From: JBDTSW01 sp963797835
GTDB taxonomy: Bacteria; Actinomycetota; Thermoleophilia; Solirubrobacterales; 70-9
Length of the DNA stretch: 64,000 bases
Direction: 5' to 3'
Assembly (NCBI GenBank): GCA_963797835.1
Contig: CAWCRN010000019.1
Coordinates: forward strand, 248,001 to 312,000
The translations under genes were made by a program, and so were the position numbers. The notes beneath the pieces are model-generated. The model ran no database searches and was not told the DNA's origin. It was given only the letters and a program-made list of their open reading frames with translations. Position 1 is the first letter of the stretch; every line of letters starts with the position of its first letter. Below, in pieces: positions 34,642 to 46,147 of this stretch.

Positions 34642-36006
34642 ATGCCTGAGCGCAGCGTCGAGACCGAGGTAGCCGTCGTCGGGGCCGGTATCGCCGGGCT
34701 CACCGCCGCGTCGGTGCTCGCCCGTGACGGACTGGACGTCGTGGTGCTCGAGGCACGCGAGCGAGTCGGCGGTCGCGTCTGGAACACGGAGATCGGCGGT
34801 GAGGCAAACGAGCGCGGCGGCCAGTGGGTCGCGCCCTACCAATCCGCCATGCACACGATGCTCGAGGAGCTCGGGATCGACCTCTTTCCGAGCTTCCGCG
34901 AGGGCGATCACGTCTACATAGACCCGTCCGGCCGGGCCCACAGCTACCAGGGTCATGACGCCCCTCTCGGCGCCGCCTCCGAGCGCGCGTACGCCGAGGC
35001 AGACGCGAAGCTCGACGCCCTCGCCAAGGAGCTCGACCCGGAGGCGCCCTGGGCCCACCCCGACGCGCGCGAGCTCGACTCGCTCACCTTCGAGGCGTGG
35101 CTTCGCCGCGAGGTCGATGACGAGGTTGCGCGTGACCTATTGCGCTCATGGCTCGCCGGAGGCTTCCTGGCCAAGCCGGCCCACACCTTCTCATTGCTTC
35201 AGAGCCTCTGGATGATTGCCGGGGCAGGCGGGACCTACGAGCTGTTCGAGCCCGATCAGTGCCTCGCCTACCGGGTGGTCGGAGGCTCACAGCTGATCCC
35301 GATCCGGCTTGCCGAGCGCCTCGGCGACCGGGTCGTGCTGGGCTCCCCGGCTCGTGACATCCGCTGGTCGGACGCAGGGGTGGAGATCGTCGCAGGCTCG
35401 GTGCTCGTGAAGGCGCGCTCGGTGGTCCTCGCCGTTCCCCCCAACCTGGTGGGCGCGATCCGCTTTCACCCGTCGCTCCCGGCCTGGCGGCTTCGGCTCG
35501 AGCAGTCCCTCTCACAGGGCAGCATCAACAAGATCCTCGCCGTCTACGAGCGCCCTTTCTGGCGCGAGGAGGGGCTCTCGGGCCAGGGGTTCGCGCCCTA
35601 CGAGCTCGTGCGCGAGCTCTACGACAACTCCCCGCCGTCGGCGGCGGCCGGGGTCCTCACCACGTTCCTTGCGGGCGAGAACGCGGAGCGCGCGGAGCGG
35701 ATGAGCCCCGATGCGCGGCGTACGGCGGTGCTCGAAGGCATGGCCAAGTACGTTGGCCCGCACGCCCTGAAGCCCGTCGACTTCATCGAGACGGCGTGGT
35801 CGGCCGAGGAGTGGACCCGGGGTGCCTACGGCACGAGCTTCGGCGTCGGGGGCCTGACGCGCTTCGGCGAGGACCTGCGCCGCCCCATCGGGCCGATCCA
35901 CTGGGCCTGCACCGACATCGCGGGCGTCGGGCACATCCATATGGAGGGGGCGATCCGCTCCGGCGAGCGTGCGGCCGCGGAATGCCTGGCCGCCGTTCCC
36001 GCATAG
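34642..36006 (+). CDS. Flavin monoamine oxidase family protein
   Basis: A 454-residue FAD amine oxidase. The N-terminal dinucleotide fold is EVAVVGAGIAGLTAASVLARDGLDVVVLEARERVGGRVWN in outline, then GGQWVAPYQSAMHTMLEELG. The C-terminal FAD-contacting segment is RPIGPIHWACTDIAGVGHIHMEGAIRSGERAAAE. The frame is intact. ATG 34642 is preceded by a weak AGGCAGGA. It oxidises a primary or secondary amine to imine with H2O2 production; the substrate is unknown. It is followed by an NTF2-like gene 61 bp downstream. Confidence 0.9.
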   Translation: MPERSVETEVAVVGAGIAGLTAASVLARDGLDVVVLEARERVGGRVWNTEIGGEANERGGQWVAPYQSAMHTMLEELGIDLFPSFREGDHVYIDPSGRAHSYQGHDAPLGAASERAYAEADAKLDALAKELDPEAPWAHPDARELDSLTFEAWLRREVDDEVARDLLRSWLAGGFLAKPAHTFSLLQSLWMIAGAGGTYELFEPDQCLAYRVVGGSQLIPIRLAERLGDRVVLGSPARDIRWSDAGVEIVAGSVLVKARSVVLAVPPNLVGAIRFHPSLPAWRLRLEQSLSQGSINKILAVYERPFWREEGLSGQGFAPYELVRELYDNSPPSAAAGVLTTFLAGENAERAERMSPDARRTAVLEGMAKYVGPHALKPVDFIETAWSAEEWTRGAYGTSFGVGGLTRFGEDLRRPIGPIHWACTDIAGVGHIHMEGAIRSGERAAAECLAAVPA

Positions 36007-36067
36007 GGCGGGCGCGCCGGGCACCCCCAGCGGAGTCAGAGCGCCGGGCTCGCGCTACCGTAGATCG

Positions 36068-36475
36068 ATGTCGCAGAGCGTCCAACTGGTGAGCCAGGTC
36101 TGGAAGGCCTACGCCGACCAGGGGATCGAGGCGGTGCTCGAGTACTTCGCCGAGGACTGCGTCTGCGAGGACTTTCCCGACCTACCGGATCGCCGCACCT
36201 ACACGGGCCGGGACGAGGTGCGCGAGTGGTACGGGGGCTTCGCGCGGATCTGGGGAGAGCTGACGATCACACCGACGGAGCTGATCGAGGTCGATCCGGA
36301 CGTGGTCGTCTCGGTCGGGTCGATCCGCGGCCGCGGCAGGGGAAGCAGTGCTCCCGTCGACGTCACCGCCGCATGGGTCTCCGATCTCGCCGACGGCAAG
36401 ATCGTCCGGGCGCGGGCGTTCCGTTCGAAGCGCGACGCCCTCGAAGCTGCCGGAGGCAGCGAGGGCACCGGCTGA
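36068..36475 (+). CDS. NTF2-like (SnoaL/ketosteroid-isomerase fold) protein
   Basis: A 135-residue single-domain protein: QVWKAYADQGIEAVLEYFAEDCVCEDFPDLPDRRTYTGRDEVREW is the family's opening helices in outline, then VVSVGSIRGRGRGSSAPVDVTAAWV and IVRARAFRSKRDALEAAG. The start is ATG 36068. Proteins of this fold are enzymes or ligand-binding domains; no catalytic assignment is possible. A second, unrelated copy of the fold is at 42198-42601. Confidence 0.8.
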   Translation: MSQSVQLVSQVWKAYADQGIEAVLEYFAEDCVCEDFPDLPDRRTYTGRDEVREWYGGFARIWGELTITPTELIEVDPDVVVSVGSIRGRGRGSSAPVDVTAAWVSDLADGKIVRARAFRSKRDALEAAGGSEGTG

Positions 36476-36484
36476 CGCTCTCAG

Positions 36485-36874
36485 TCAGCCAGGCGGCATC
36501 TCGGCGAACTGCGGCGCGTCGTCGCCGATCTGGTGCCACTTTGCCTTGTAGGCGACCTGCTGATGAAAGCTCGGCGTCATGTCGAGGTCGGACATCAGCC
36601 CCGCGGCGACGAAGTACACAGCGCCGAGGTCGTCATAGATGCTGGACCCGCAGTTGCTGCAGAAGTTGCGGGGCGCCAAGTGACTCTCGTAGGTCTTGAC
36701 CAGGTCGTCGCCCTTGGTGAACCTGAAGTCCTCCTTGGCCACGACCACTCCTGCGAGGCTCGAGCCCGTCCAGTGCTGGCAGCGGGTGCAGTGACAGTAG
36801 CCCAGTGCCTGGGGATCCTGAACCTCGTACTCCACGCCCTCGCATAGGCAAGTGCCCTTGAGCGTTTCGGCCAT
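36485..36874 (-). CDS. GFA family (CENP-V/GFA domain) protein
   Basis: A 129-residue zinc protein with the GFA cysteine pattern CLCEGVEYEV, CHCTRCQ and FCSNCGSSIYDD. The family is named after glutathione-dependent formaldehyde-activating enzyme, though most members probably do other carbon-sulfur chemistry. ATG 36874 has GGAGGGG upstream. It converges with the NTF2-like gene. Confidence 0.85.
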   Translation of the reverse strand: MAETLKGTCLCEGVEYEVQDPQALGYCHCTRCQHWTGSSLAGVVVAKEDFRFTKGDDLVKTYESHLAPRNFCSNCGSSIYDDLGAVYFVAAGLMSDLDMTPSFHQQVAYKAKWHQIGDDAPQFAEMPPG

Positions 36875-36933
36875 TACAACCCCTCCTTGAGTTCGCGTTC
36901 GATGATCCGCGGCAACGCTACCACCGGCGGGCC

Positions 36934-37134
36934 CTAACGCTCGTTGCCGCGCTTGTAGTTGCCGGTGACGCGAGCCATGAGTTGCTGGGCATCGCCCTCG
37001 CCGGAGCCCTCCACCCGAGCCAGGAAACGCCTGGCGGCCGGCCCGGCCAGCGTGGTCACGAGGCGGCCGTCCCGAGCTATCCGCACGCGACCGTCCTTGG
37101 TCCGGCGCCAGCTGAATCCGAGTCCCGGGCGCAT
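36934..37134 (-). CDS. Small basic hypothetical protein
   Basis: A 66-residue protein, RPGLGFSWRRTKDGRVRIARD at the N-terminus and LMARVTGNYKRGNER at the end. It is rich in Arg and has beta-like alternation in the first half and a helix (AARRFLARVEG) in the middle. The composition and a clean frame suggest a real gene. I do not recognise the family. Confidence 0.55.
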   Translation of the reverse strand: MRPGLGFSWRRTKDGRVRIARDGRLVTTLAGPAARRFLARVEGSGEGDAQQLMARVTGNYKRGNER

Positions 37135-37206
37135 CGCAGCATGATGTCGACCCCAGGCGGTTCGTGACGCGCCAGGCGCCTGGCCCTGCGTGTATCACTA
37201 CCGCGG

Positions 37207-38076
37207 ATGAGCGAGGAAGGAAGCGCCATCGCTTTGGCCTGGGCGCAGGTCGCCGCCGTCCGCGAGGATCCGAACGCACGTCTTGCCTTGATCGTGCGGA
37301 CCTATCACGGGCCGACGGGCCACGCCCCTCGCCACCTACCTTTTCGGCGGGCGGCGCTCTCGTTCATGCGCTGGCAGGCACGGCGCGGAGTGCTCAACCC
37401 GCTCGACGCCTACCCACCCGGCAGCCCGTGGTGGCGGACGATGAACGAGCGGCTCTTGCGGGATGGATGCGAGTCGGTCGCCCTCGCCGGCGGTCTCTCC
37501 GGGGAGCCGTCGTCGCGGGCCGTGCGGCTCTGGTTGGAGTTCATCGCCGAGCCGACGGCGCTCAACTGGTACCGAGCCCACAACGCGAGCATCGTGAGCG
37601 CCTACCTGGAGTATCGCGAGCTCGCTGAAGGAGAGAGCGCGCCGGAGCGCTTCTTCATGAATGTCGCGCTCGCCCGCTGCCTCTATGCCCACGCCCTCGT
37701 CGCGGCGCCGCGACTGGCGCTGGGGCGATTCGCCCCACTGGCCCGCGTGCTCGGCGACCCCAGGCTCGGGATGACCGGGGCTTTTCTTTCGCTCCGCCGC
37801 GTCCTTCCCGACCGCTATCCGCTCAGCGAGGATGTCGAGGGGTACATCGCCGATGAGCAGCGTCTCGGGCGGCTGCTCGACTACGCCGTGATCCTCCCCC
37901 GGATGCAGCGCATCTACGAGTGGTCTGCCGAGGAGCTCGGCGAGTCGCGCCTCCTCGAGCTGGTTCGGGACGGCAGCCCGATCTACGCGTGGCCTTTCGA
38001 GGAACGACACGTCTGGGATTCACCGCACATGCCACCGGTGGGGCGGCTTCTCGAACGCGCCACGAGGGCCCGGTGA
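37207..38076 (+). CDS. Hypothetical protein, mostly helical
   Basis: A 289-residue soluble protein with an intact frame from ATG 37207. Recognisable features: FRRAALSFMRWQARRGVLNP, PPGSPWWRTMNERLLRDGCE, LNWYRAHNASIVSAYLEY and a C-terminal IYAWPFEERHVWDSPHMPPVG. There is no signal peptide or membrane segment. The density of Trp, Arg and Tyr in conserved-looking blocks suggests an enzyme or binding protein, but I do not recognise a family. It stands alone. Confidence 0.7.
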   Translation: MSEEGSAIALAWAQVAAVREDPNARLALIVRTYHGPTGHAPRHLPFRRAALSFMRWQARRGVLNPLDAYPPGSPWWRTMNERLLRDGCESVALAGGLSGEPSSRAVRLWLEFIAEPTALNWYRAHNASIVSAYLEYRELAEGESAPERFFMNVALARCLYAHALVAAPRLALGRFAPLARVLGDPRLGMTGAFLSLRRVLPDRYPLSEDVEGYIADEQRLGRLLDYAVILPRMQRIYEWSAEELGESRLLELVRDGSPIYAWPFEERHVWDSPHMPPVGRLLERATRAR

Positions 38077-38114
38077 ATCAGGCATCCGCCTGAGGACGGA
38101 CCGGCGCGGGGGGA

Positions 38115-38426
38115 CTAGGTCATCGGAGGCGTCTGTTCGAAGGCGAAGATCGCTACCTCGTAGCGATCGACGGAAGCCGTTTCACCGGGGCGCGTCACCT
38201 CGTCGCGCAGGCGAGCGGCTTCCGCTTCGCTTGAGTCCAACGCTTCGGCGCTCTCCCAAAGGGACATGACGAGGATCGTGCCGCTTTCGCGATCGACCAA
38301 GAACATCGTGCCCTTCATGCCCTCGGTCTGCCCGTACTCGGTCGGCAGCACCTTCTTCTTCGTCTCCAGCGCGCCCTCGATTGCGTCGGGCGAGGCTCCT
38401 TCGTAGCGGGTCAGTCGAGCGAACAT
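38115..38426 (-). CDS. ABM-like antibiotic-biosynthesis-monooxygenase-fold protein
   Basis: A 103-residue single-domain protein, FARLTRYEGASPDAIEGALETKKKVL, then GTMFLVDRESGTILVMSLWESAEAL and YEVAIFAFEQ. This is the dimeric alpha-beta ferredoxin-like layout. The start is ATG 38426; upstream codons to 38546 are open but unconserved. Members are often small monooxygenases or stress proteins without a cofactor. Confidence 0.72.
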   Translation of the reverse strand: MFARLTRYEGASPDAIEGALETKKKVLPTEYGQTEGMKGTMFLVDRESGTILVMSLWESAEALDSSEAEAARLRDEVTRPGETASVDRYEVAIFAFEQTPPMT

Positions 38427-38546
38427 CTGATGCACCTTCCGGTCGTGAGTTCCAGTCCTCATGCCTACCGTACAGGCGGTAGGTCCGCCGGGAACTCCAG
38501 TTCCGATGAGCCCTCCGGAGGCAGATCCGCGCTCGCATGAACACAC

Positions 38547-40405
38547 TCATGGAGCCGCTGCCTTCGCCTGGTCGATCGCGTATGCAGAGGTGATCAACCC
38601 GATGTGACTGAACGCCTGGGGGAAGTTACCGAGGTGTCTCCCGGTGGCGGTATCGATCTCCTCGGCGAGGAGGCCGAGATCGTTCTGGTAACCGACCACG
38701 CGGTCGAAGAGCTCCTCGGCGCGGTCCACCTCGCCCGCCTTGGCGAGGCAGGAGGCGAGCCAGAACGAGCAGATCACGAAGGTGCCTTCCTCGCCCTTGA
38801 GGCCGTCCGCGTTGAGACCCTCCTCGCTTCGGTAGCGGAGGACCAGCCCGTCCTCGGTGAGGTCGCGTGCGATCGCCTCGATCGTCGATCGCATGCGCTC
38901 GTCTGTGGCGGGCAGGAAGCCGACGATCGGCATCAGCAGTTGCGCAGCGTCGAGCTCGTCGGAGTCGAACGATTGAGCGTACGCCTGGCGCTTCTCGCTC
39001 CAGCCGCGCTCGAGCACCGCCTCGCGGATCTCCTCGCGAACCCCCGTCCACTCCTCGACCCGGGCGTGCTCGCCGAGCGACGGGGCCAGCTTCACCGCTC
39101 GGTCGAGGGCGGTCCAGCAGAGCACCTTTGAGGAGAGGTGATGTTGCGGCTCGCCCCGCATCTCCCACATCCCGGCGTCGGTCTCGCTCCAGCGCCGGGC
39201 GGCGGTGTCGGCGAGGTCCGCGGCGAACGCCTGGATCTCCGGGTGGAGCTCGCCCAGCCGCTCGCGGTAGAGGTGGAGCGCGCTGAGCAGCTCCCCGTAC
39301 ACGTCGAGCTGGACCTGCTCCCAGGCCCCGTTCCCGACCCGCACGGGCGCCGAATCCCGCCACCCGCGCAGGTGCGGCAGCTCCCGTTCGGAGAGGTCGT
39401 GCTCGCCGCCAACCCCGTACATGATCTGCAATGAGCCCTCGCCGGCCCGGCCGCCCGCCGAGCTGGTCATGAACGAGACGAACTCCTCTGCCTCCTCTGG
39501 GCACGTGCCGACGTAGAGCGCCTCGATGGTAAGGCTCGCGTCCCGGATCCAGGAGAACCGGTAGTCCCAGTTTCGCTCGCCCCCGGGCACTTCGGGAAGC
39601 GAGGTGGTCGGCGCCGCCACGATCGCGCCGGTCGGCCGGTAGCTCAGTCCCTTCAGGACCCGCGAGCTCGTTCGCACCAGGTCGCGGTGCGGGCCCTCGT
39701 AGATGTCGTGCTCGGCCTCCCAGGAGCGCCACGCCTCGATCGTCTCGTCGATCCGCCGGGCCACGAGCCGCGGCTCGGTCGGCGCCGGAGCATCGGCGAC
39801 CTCGACCGCTGCCCAGCGAAAGGAGAAGCCGACCGAGCCGCCCTCGCTCACGGTGAACGAAGCGGTCATCGTCGAATCCGCCACCTCCACCGGAACGCCG
39901 GCGCGAACCCCGACCCTGTTGGGGCCGCCGAAGGTACGTCCGCCGTCGCCCTCCCGGCGGAACAGGGGCTTGACGAGCCCGTACTCGCTGCGAGGCGCGA
40001 GCTCCATGGCCAGCGCGACCTGGCCCGAGTCGCCCTCGACCACTCGGAGCACCTCGTGCGGCGCCTCGAGCCCGAGGTCGTGCCCGCGCTGCCCCTCCGC
40101 GAACGCCATGCAGTCCCGCAGGCGCACGACACCGGTCTCGGTCGTGAAGGTGGTCTCGACGACGAGCGTTCCCGGCAGATAGCGACGGTCCGTTGCGAAC
40201 TCGCCCACCGGTCGGATCGACCAATGCCCGGCGACGGGATCGAGGATCCGGGAGAACACGGCGGGGCTGTCGTAACGCGGCAGACACAGCCACTCGATCG
40301 ATCCGTCGCGCGAGACCAAGGCGGCCGAGTTGCAGTCGGCCAGCAGCCCATAGTCGGCGATCGGACGGAACTCGTCCCGCTCGCTGCCCGGCGGGGCGGG
40401 GGCAA
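38547..40405 (-). CDS. Glycoside hydrolase family 15 protein (glucoamylase/trehalase-like)
   Basis: A protein of about 610 residues. N-terminal beta domain: FRPIADYGLLADCNSAALVSRDG, SIEWLCLPRYDSPAVFSRIL. The (alpha/alpha)6 barrel has the first catalytic region NWDYRFSWIRDASLTIEAL and the second, KGEEGTFVICSFWLASCLAKAG. It ends AFSHIGLITSAYAIDQAKA. Actinobacterial relatives include trehalases and glucoamylases. The 5' end is not resolved: the conserved N-terminus is upstream of the in-frame TTG at 40319 but has no start codon in its own frame. An indel near 40390 is therefore likely and the start may be TTG 40405 or GTG 40437. It follows the 59-residue gene almost without a gap. Confidence 0.88.
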
Positions 40406-40408
40406 GGC

Positions 40409-40588
40409 CTATGGGCCGGGTCCCTCCGCACGCTCACGCAGCGCCTTCACGATGAACTCGGCGTACCAGGCGGCCCACTCCTCGTCGCGAACCCCCCCGA
40501 GCTCCTCCCTCTCGTACACGCCGTGCGCTGCCTCTGCCTCCCGCAGGAGAGCTGTGAGCTCTTCCTTCGTCAGCGCGGTGCCAGCCAC
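40409..40588 (-). CDS. Small helical hypothetical protein upstream of GH15
   Basis: A 59-residue protein read from GTG 40588: AGTALTKEELTALLREAEAA, then HGVYEREELGGVRDEEWAAW and YAEFIVKALRERAEGPGP. It is acidic and helical with a conserved-looking DEEWAAWYAEFI motif that I have seen in small actinobacterial proteins of unknown function. The TAG at 40411-40409 lies directly before the GH15 gene, so the two are probably translated together. Confidence 0.65.
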   Translation of the reverse strand: MAGTALTKEELTALLREAEAAHGVYEREELGGVRDEEWAAWYAEFIVKALRERAEGPGP

Positions 40589-40722
40589 TGCGGCGAGTCT
40601 ACCCCTGGACGGTCACTGCGTGGCCTAGGCGGCGGCGGCTCCTGGCGATAGCTCGGACGGCTGACGCGCGCGCTTCCGTGGATACTGCGCGGGAACGCCT
40701 TGGAGTCGCCACGGAGGATTGA

Positions 40723-42134
40723 ATGAGTCAACCTGCCAGCCGCACCGTCACGATCGCCGTCGCCTGCCTTGCGACCGCGATGCTGATGCTCGACATCAGC
40801 GTCATCAACACCGCGCTGTCCGATATCGCCGCGGGGCTGGACACCGGCCTCAACGGCCTCCAGTGGGTGGTGGACGCGTACACGATCCCGCTCGCCGCAA
40901 CGGTGTTGACGGCCGGGGCGATCGCCGACCGGGTCGGACGCCGCCGGCTCTTCCTGATCGGTGTGGCGCTCTTCACGGCATCGTCGGCGCTCTGCGGGGC
41001 GGCCGGGGGAATCGAGATGCTCGTCGGTGCGCGGGCGATCCAGGGACTCGGGGCGTCGATGATGTTCGCGACGGCGCTGGCGCTCATCTCCCAGGTGACG
41101 CCCGACCGGAAGGATCGGATGAAGGCGCTCGCGGCCTACGGCGCGGCGATCGGCGCCTCGTTTGCGCTCGGGCCGTTCATCGGCGGCGCGCTCACCGAGA
41201 TCTTCGGCTGGCGGGCCATCTTCCTGGTCAACGTGCCGATCGGGGTGGCGGCGCTCTGGGTCACGTACCGCATGGGTCGCGGAGGGACGCGACCCCACGC
41301 CTCGGCGCATCGACGTTCCCGGGCAGCTCACCCTGATCGGAGGGCTCTTCCTCCTGGTGCTCGGCCTGCTGCGCGGGAACGAAGAGGGCTGGGGAAGCAC
41401 CGGGATCGTCGCGTCGCTGGCCGGCGCGGCGGCTCTGCTGATCGCCTTCGTCATCGTGGAGGAGCGCTCGCGGGAGCCGATGCTTCCGCTGCGCCTGCTC
41501 AGGCAGCGCCGGTTCGCCGGAGCCCAGGTTTCGGTCTTCGCGATCGCCGCGTCCTTCTTCGCCGTCTTTCTCTACCTCACGCTCTACCTGCAGTCGGTCC
41601 TCGGCTTCTCGCCGATCGAGACGGGGCTTGTGTACCTGCCGGGAACGTTCCTGGTGTTCATCGTCTCCGGCATGACGGCACAGTTCGGAGCGAGGTACTC
41701 GGCCGCGAAGATCGCCACCCTCGGGCTCGTCCTCGTTGGGGTCGGACTGGCCCTGATGCTGCTCGCCGGGGTCAACTCGTCCTGGACGGTGCTCCTCCCC
41801 GGGCTCCTCGATCACCAGCGCCGGCACCGGCTTGTTCAACCCGACCGGCAGCGCGCTCGCGCTGAACGCGCTGCCCGACGAGCAGAGCGGCCTGGCCGCG
41901 GGCGCCAACGACACGTTCCGCCAGACGGGCGTCGCAGTCGGAATCGCGGCGCTCGGCACGCTCGTCCCAGCGAGCGCAGCGCTTGGCGGGGATCCCCAGG
42001 CGTACGTCGACGGGCTTCACCATGCCCTGATCGTGAGCGCCGCGCTGGCGATCGCCGGGGCGATCGCGACTGCCTGGCTGCTGATCCCGAGCGGCTCCCC
42101 TGCCGAGGCAGAGGTGGCGACGGAGGCCCTGTGA
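40723..42134 (+). CDS. MFS drug exporter, DHA2 (14-TMS) family (two frameshifts)
   Basis: Proton-driven multidrug efflux protein of about 470 residues. Motif A is AGAIADRVGRRRLFLIGVAL, motif C AAYGAAIGASFALGPFIGGAL, preceded by TALSDIAAGLDTGLNGLQWVVDAYT. Two indels, near 41285 and 41815, move the frame. The last part is GTGLFNPTGSALALNALPDEQ to ATAWLLIPSGSPAEAEV. ATG 40723 has GGAGG 5 bases upstream. Regulators of the TetR type are not adjacent. The substrate cannot be predicted. Confidence 0.9.
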
Positions 42135-42197
42135 GCGTGTAGCGGCCGGTCGCGGCTAGTGCGGCCGCAGACTGCCGCTGGGCTGACGTCCGAAGCG

Positions 42198-42601
42198 CTA
42201 CTCCGGTAACCCGGCGGCTCGCATCGCGTCGGCACGATCCCAGTAGGAGCACGTAGCGCGCCACCTTGCCCGCGCGCAGCGTGAACAGATCTCCGATCTC
42301 GTGCGTCGATAGGCACACCGCTCAGCTTGCCCCGCGCGGTGTGCCGAGATAGCACCAGGACGCGATCGTCGTCGAGGTCGATGATGCTCTCGGCCTCGAT
42401 CCGTAGGTCGGAGAAGGCATGGAGGTACTCGGCCATCGCACGCGATAGGCCTTCGACACCTCGCCATTCACCCTCCATGTCCGGGGTGTCGGCGCCGATC
42501 CGCGAGTGCTCGACGTCGGGGTCGAAGAAGCTCGCAGGAAAGACACCACGAGCCCAGTGCTCATACATCGCGCGGACGATCTCCACATGCGCTTGCGACA
42601 T
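42198..42601 (-). CDS. NTF2-like (SnoaL/ester-cyclase type) protein (frameshifted)
   Basis: About 133 residues: SQAHVEIVRAMYEHWARGVFPASFFDPDVEHSRIG, then EWRGVEGLSRAMAEYLHAFSDLRIEAESIIDLDDDRVLVL in outline. After an indel near 42320 a second frame gives STHEIGDLFTLRAGKVARYVLL, and near 42245 a third gives WDRADAMRAAGLPE with the stop at 42198. The ATG at 42601 is well placed for the first helix. The sequence type is common in plant and soil actinobacteria; function unknown. Confidence 0.75.
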
Positions 42602-42768
42602 CGCCGCAGTATCGCGCTCGCAGGCCAGCAAGTGCGGGTGGGGAGCGTTGTCGGGTTTGTCCCACCTGGTGGGAGCTTTCCGACAACGCACGGAGTCGCC
42701 GGGCGGGATTTGGACCGCGAGCTCCGGGTTGTGAGATGAGCTCGGCTAGGTGTCCGCGAAGGGCTCAG

Positions 42769-45152
<2,384 letters not shown>

Positions 45153-45153
45153 G

Positions 45154-45672
45154 CTAATGCGAGCTTTGGCGCCCCGCGATCAGGTCGAGAGCGTGCGGGA
45201 GGGCCGGGGCGATTGCCTCGCCCGCCTCGGCGATACTCATGGGGCTGCCCGGGAAGTTGACGATCAGCGTGCGGTCGCGGATGCCGGCGACGGCTCGCGA
45301 GAGCATCCAGTGCTTGGTGTGGGGGCGCGACGCGGCCCGCATCGCCTCGGGGATGCCGGGCGCCTCGCGGTCGATCACCGCCCGGGTCGCCTCGGGAGTG
45401 AGGTCATTCGGCGTGAAGCCGGTCCCCCCGGTCGTCAGGACCAGCTCGCAGCCCTCCTCGTCGGCCCAGTGGCGCAGGCGCTCGGCGATCAGTTCGGGGT
45501 CGTCGCTGATCACCTCGCGCCCAGCGATCTCGGCGCCGAGGCGGGCGGCGAACTCGGCAAGCGCATCCCCGCTCTCGTCGCCTCCCTCGCCGGCCGCTCT
45601 CGAGGTCGAGATTGTGACGACCGCCGCGCGCAACCCGCTAGGCCTTACCCGCCGCGTCGCTCGCTTCGGCAT
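45154..45672 (-). CDS. moaB: Molybdenum cofactor biosynthesis protein MoaB/MogA family
   Basis: A 172-residue adenylyltransferase-type protein that activates molybdopterin for metal insertion. Motifs: RAAVVTISTSRAAGEGGDESG, LVLTTGGTGFTPNDLTPEATRAV (the GGTG substrate loop) and LIVNFPGSPMSIAEAGEAI. The ATG at 45672 makes a 35-bp overlap with moaC. A later GTG (VRPSGLRAAV) would shorten it to 27 bp without losing the fold. It is the last Moco gene of the minus-strand group. Confidence 0.92.
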   Translation of the reverse strand: MPKRATRRVRPSGLRAAVVTISTSRAAGEGGDESGDALAEFAARLGAEIAGREVISDDPELIAERLRHWADEEGCELVLTTGGTGFTPNDLTPEATRAVIDREAPGIPEAMRAASRPHTKHWMLSRAVAGIRDRTLIVNFPGSPMSIAEAGEAIAPALPHALDLIAGRQSSH

Positions 45673-46147
45673 CGTCGCTGCGCCAGGTGCCGCTGCGGCC
45701 CCCCGACTTCTCCAGCAGCCTGATGCGTTCGATCGTCACCCCGCGCTCGAGCCCCTTGACCATGTCATAGACGGTCAGCGCGGCGACCGCGCAGGCGGTC
45801 ATCGCCTCCATATCGACCCCCGTCTGCGCCACCGTGCGCGCCTCGGCGCTGAGCACTACCAGCCCCTCGGGCGCGGAGACTCGGGCGTCGACGTCGATGA
45901 AGGTGAGGGGCAGCGGGTGGGCAAGCGGAATCAGCTCCGCGGCACGCTTGCCCGCCTGGATGCCCGCAAGGCGTGCGGTGCCGATCACGTCGCCCTTAGG
46001 GGCGTTGCCGCGCTCGACCGCGGCCGCGGTCTCGGGCGACATCCGCACCTCCGCCTCCGCGCGCGCCCGCCGTGCGCTGGTCTCCTTGCCGCCCACATCC
46101 ACCATGCGCGCGGCTCCCGAGTCGTCGAGATGGGTGAGGTCTGTCAA
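45638..46147 (-). CDS. moaC: Cyclic pyranopterin monophosphate synthase
   Basis: A 169-residue enzyme of molybdenum cofactor synthesis that works after MoaA to form cPMP. Conserved blocks: MVDVGGKETSARRARAEAEV, KGDVIGTARLAGIQAGKRAAELIPLAHPLPL in outline, TVAQTGVDMEAMTACAVAAL and the Lys-containing YDMVKGLERGVTI. The start is TTG 46147, overlapping the moaDE stop (TTGA). Confidence 0.95.
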   Translation of the reverse strand: MTDLTHLDDSGAARMVDVGGKETSARRARAEAEVRMSPETAAAVERGNAPKGDVIGTARLAGIQAGKRAAELIPLAHPLPLTFIDVDARVSAPEGLVVLSAEARTVAQTGVDMEAMTACAVAALTVYDMVKGLERGVTIERIRLLEKSGGRSGTWRSDDAEASDAAGKA

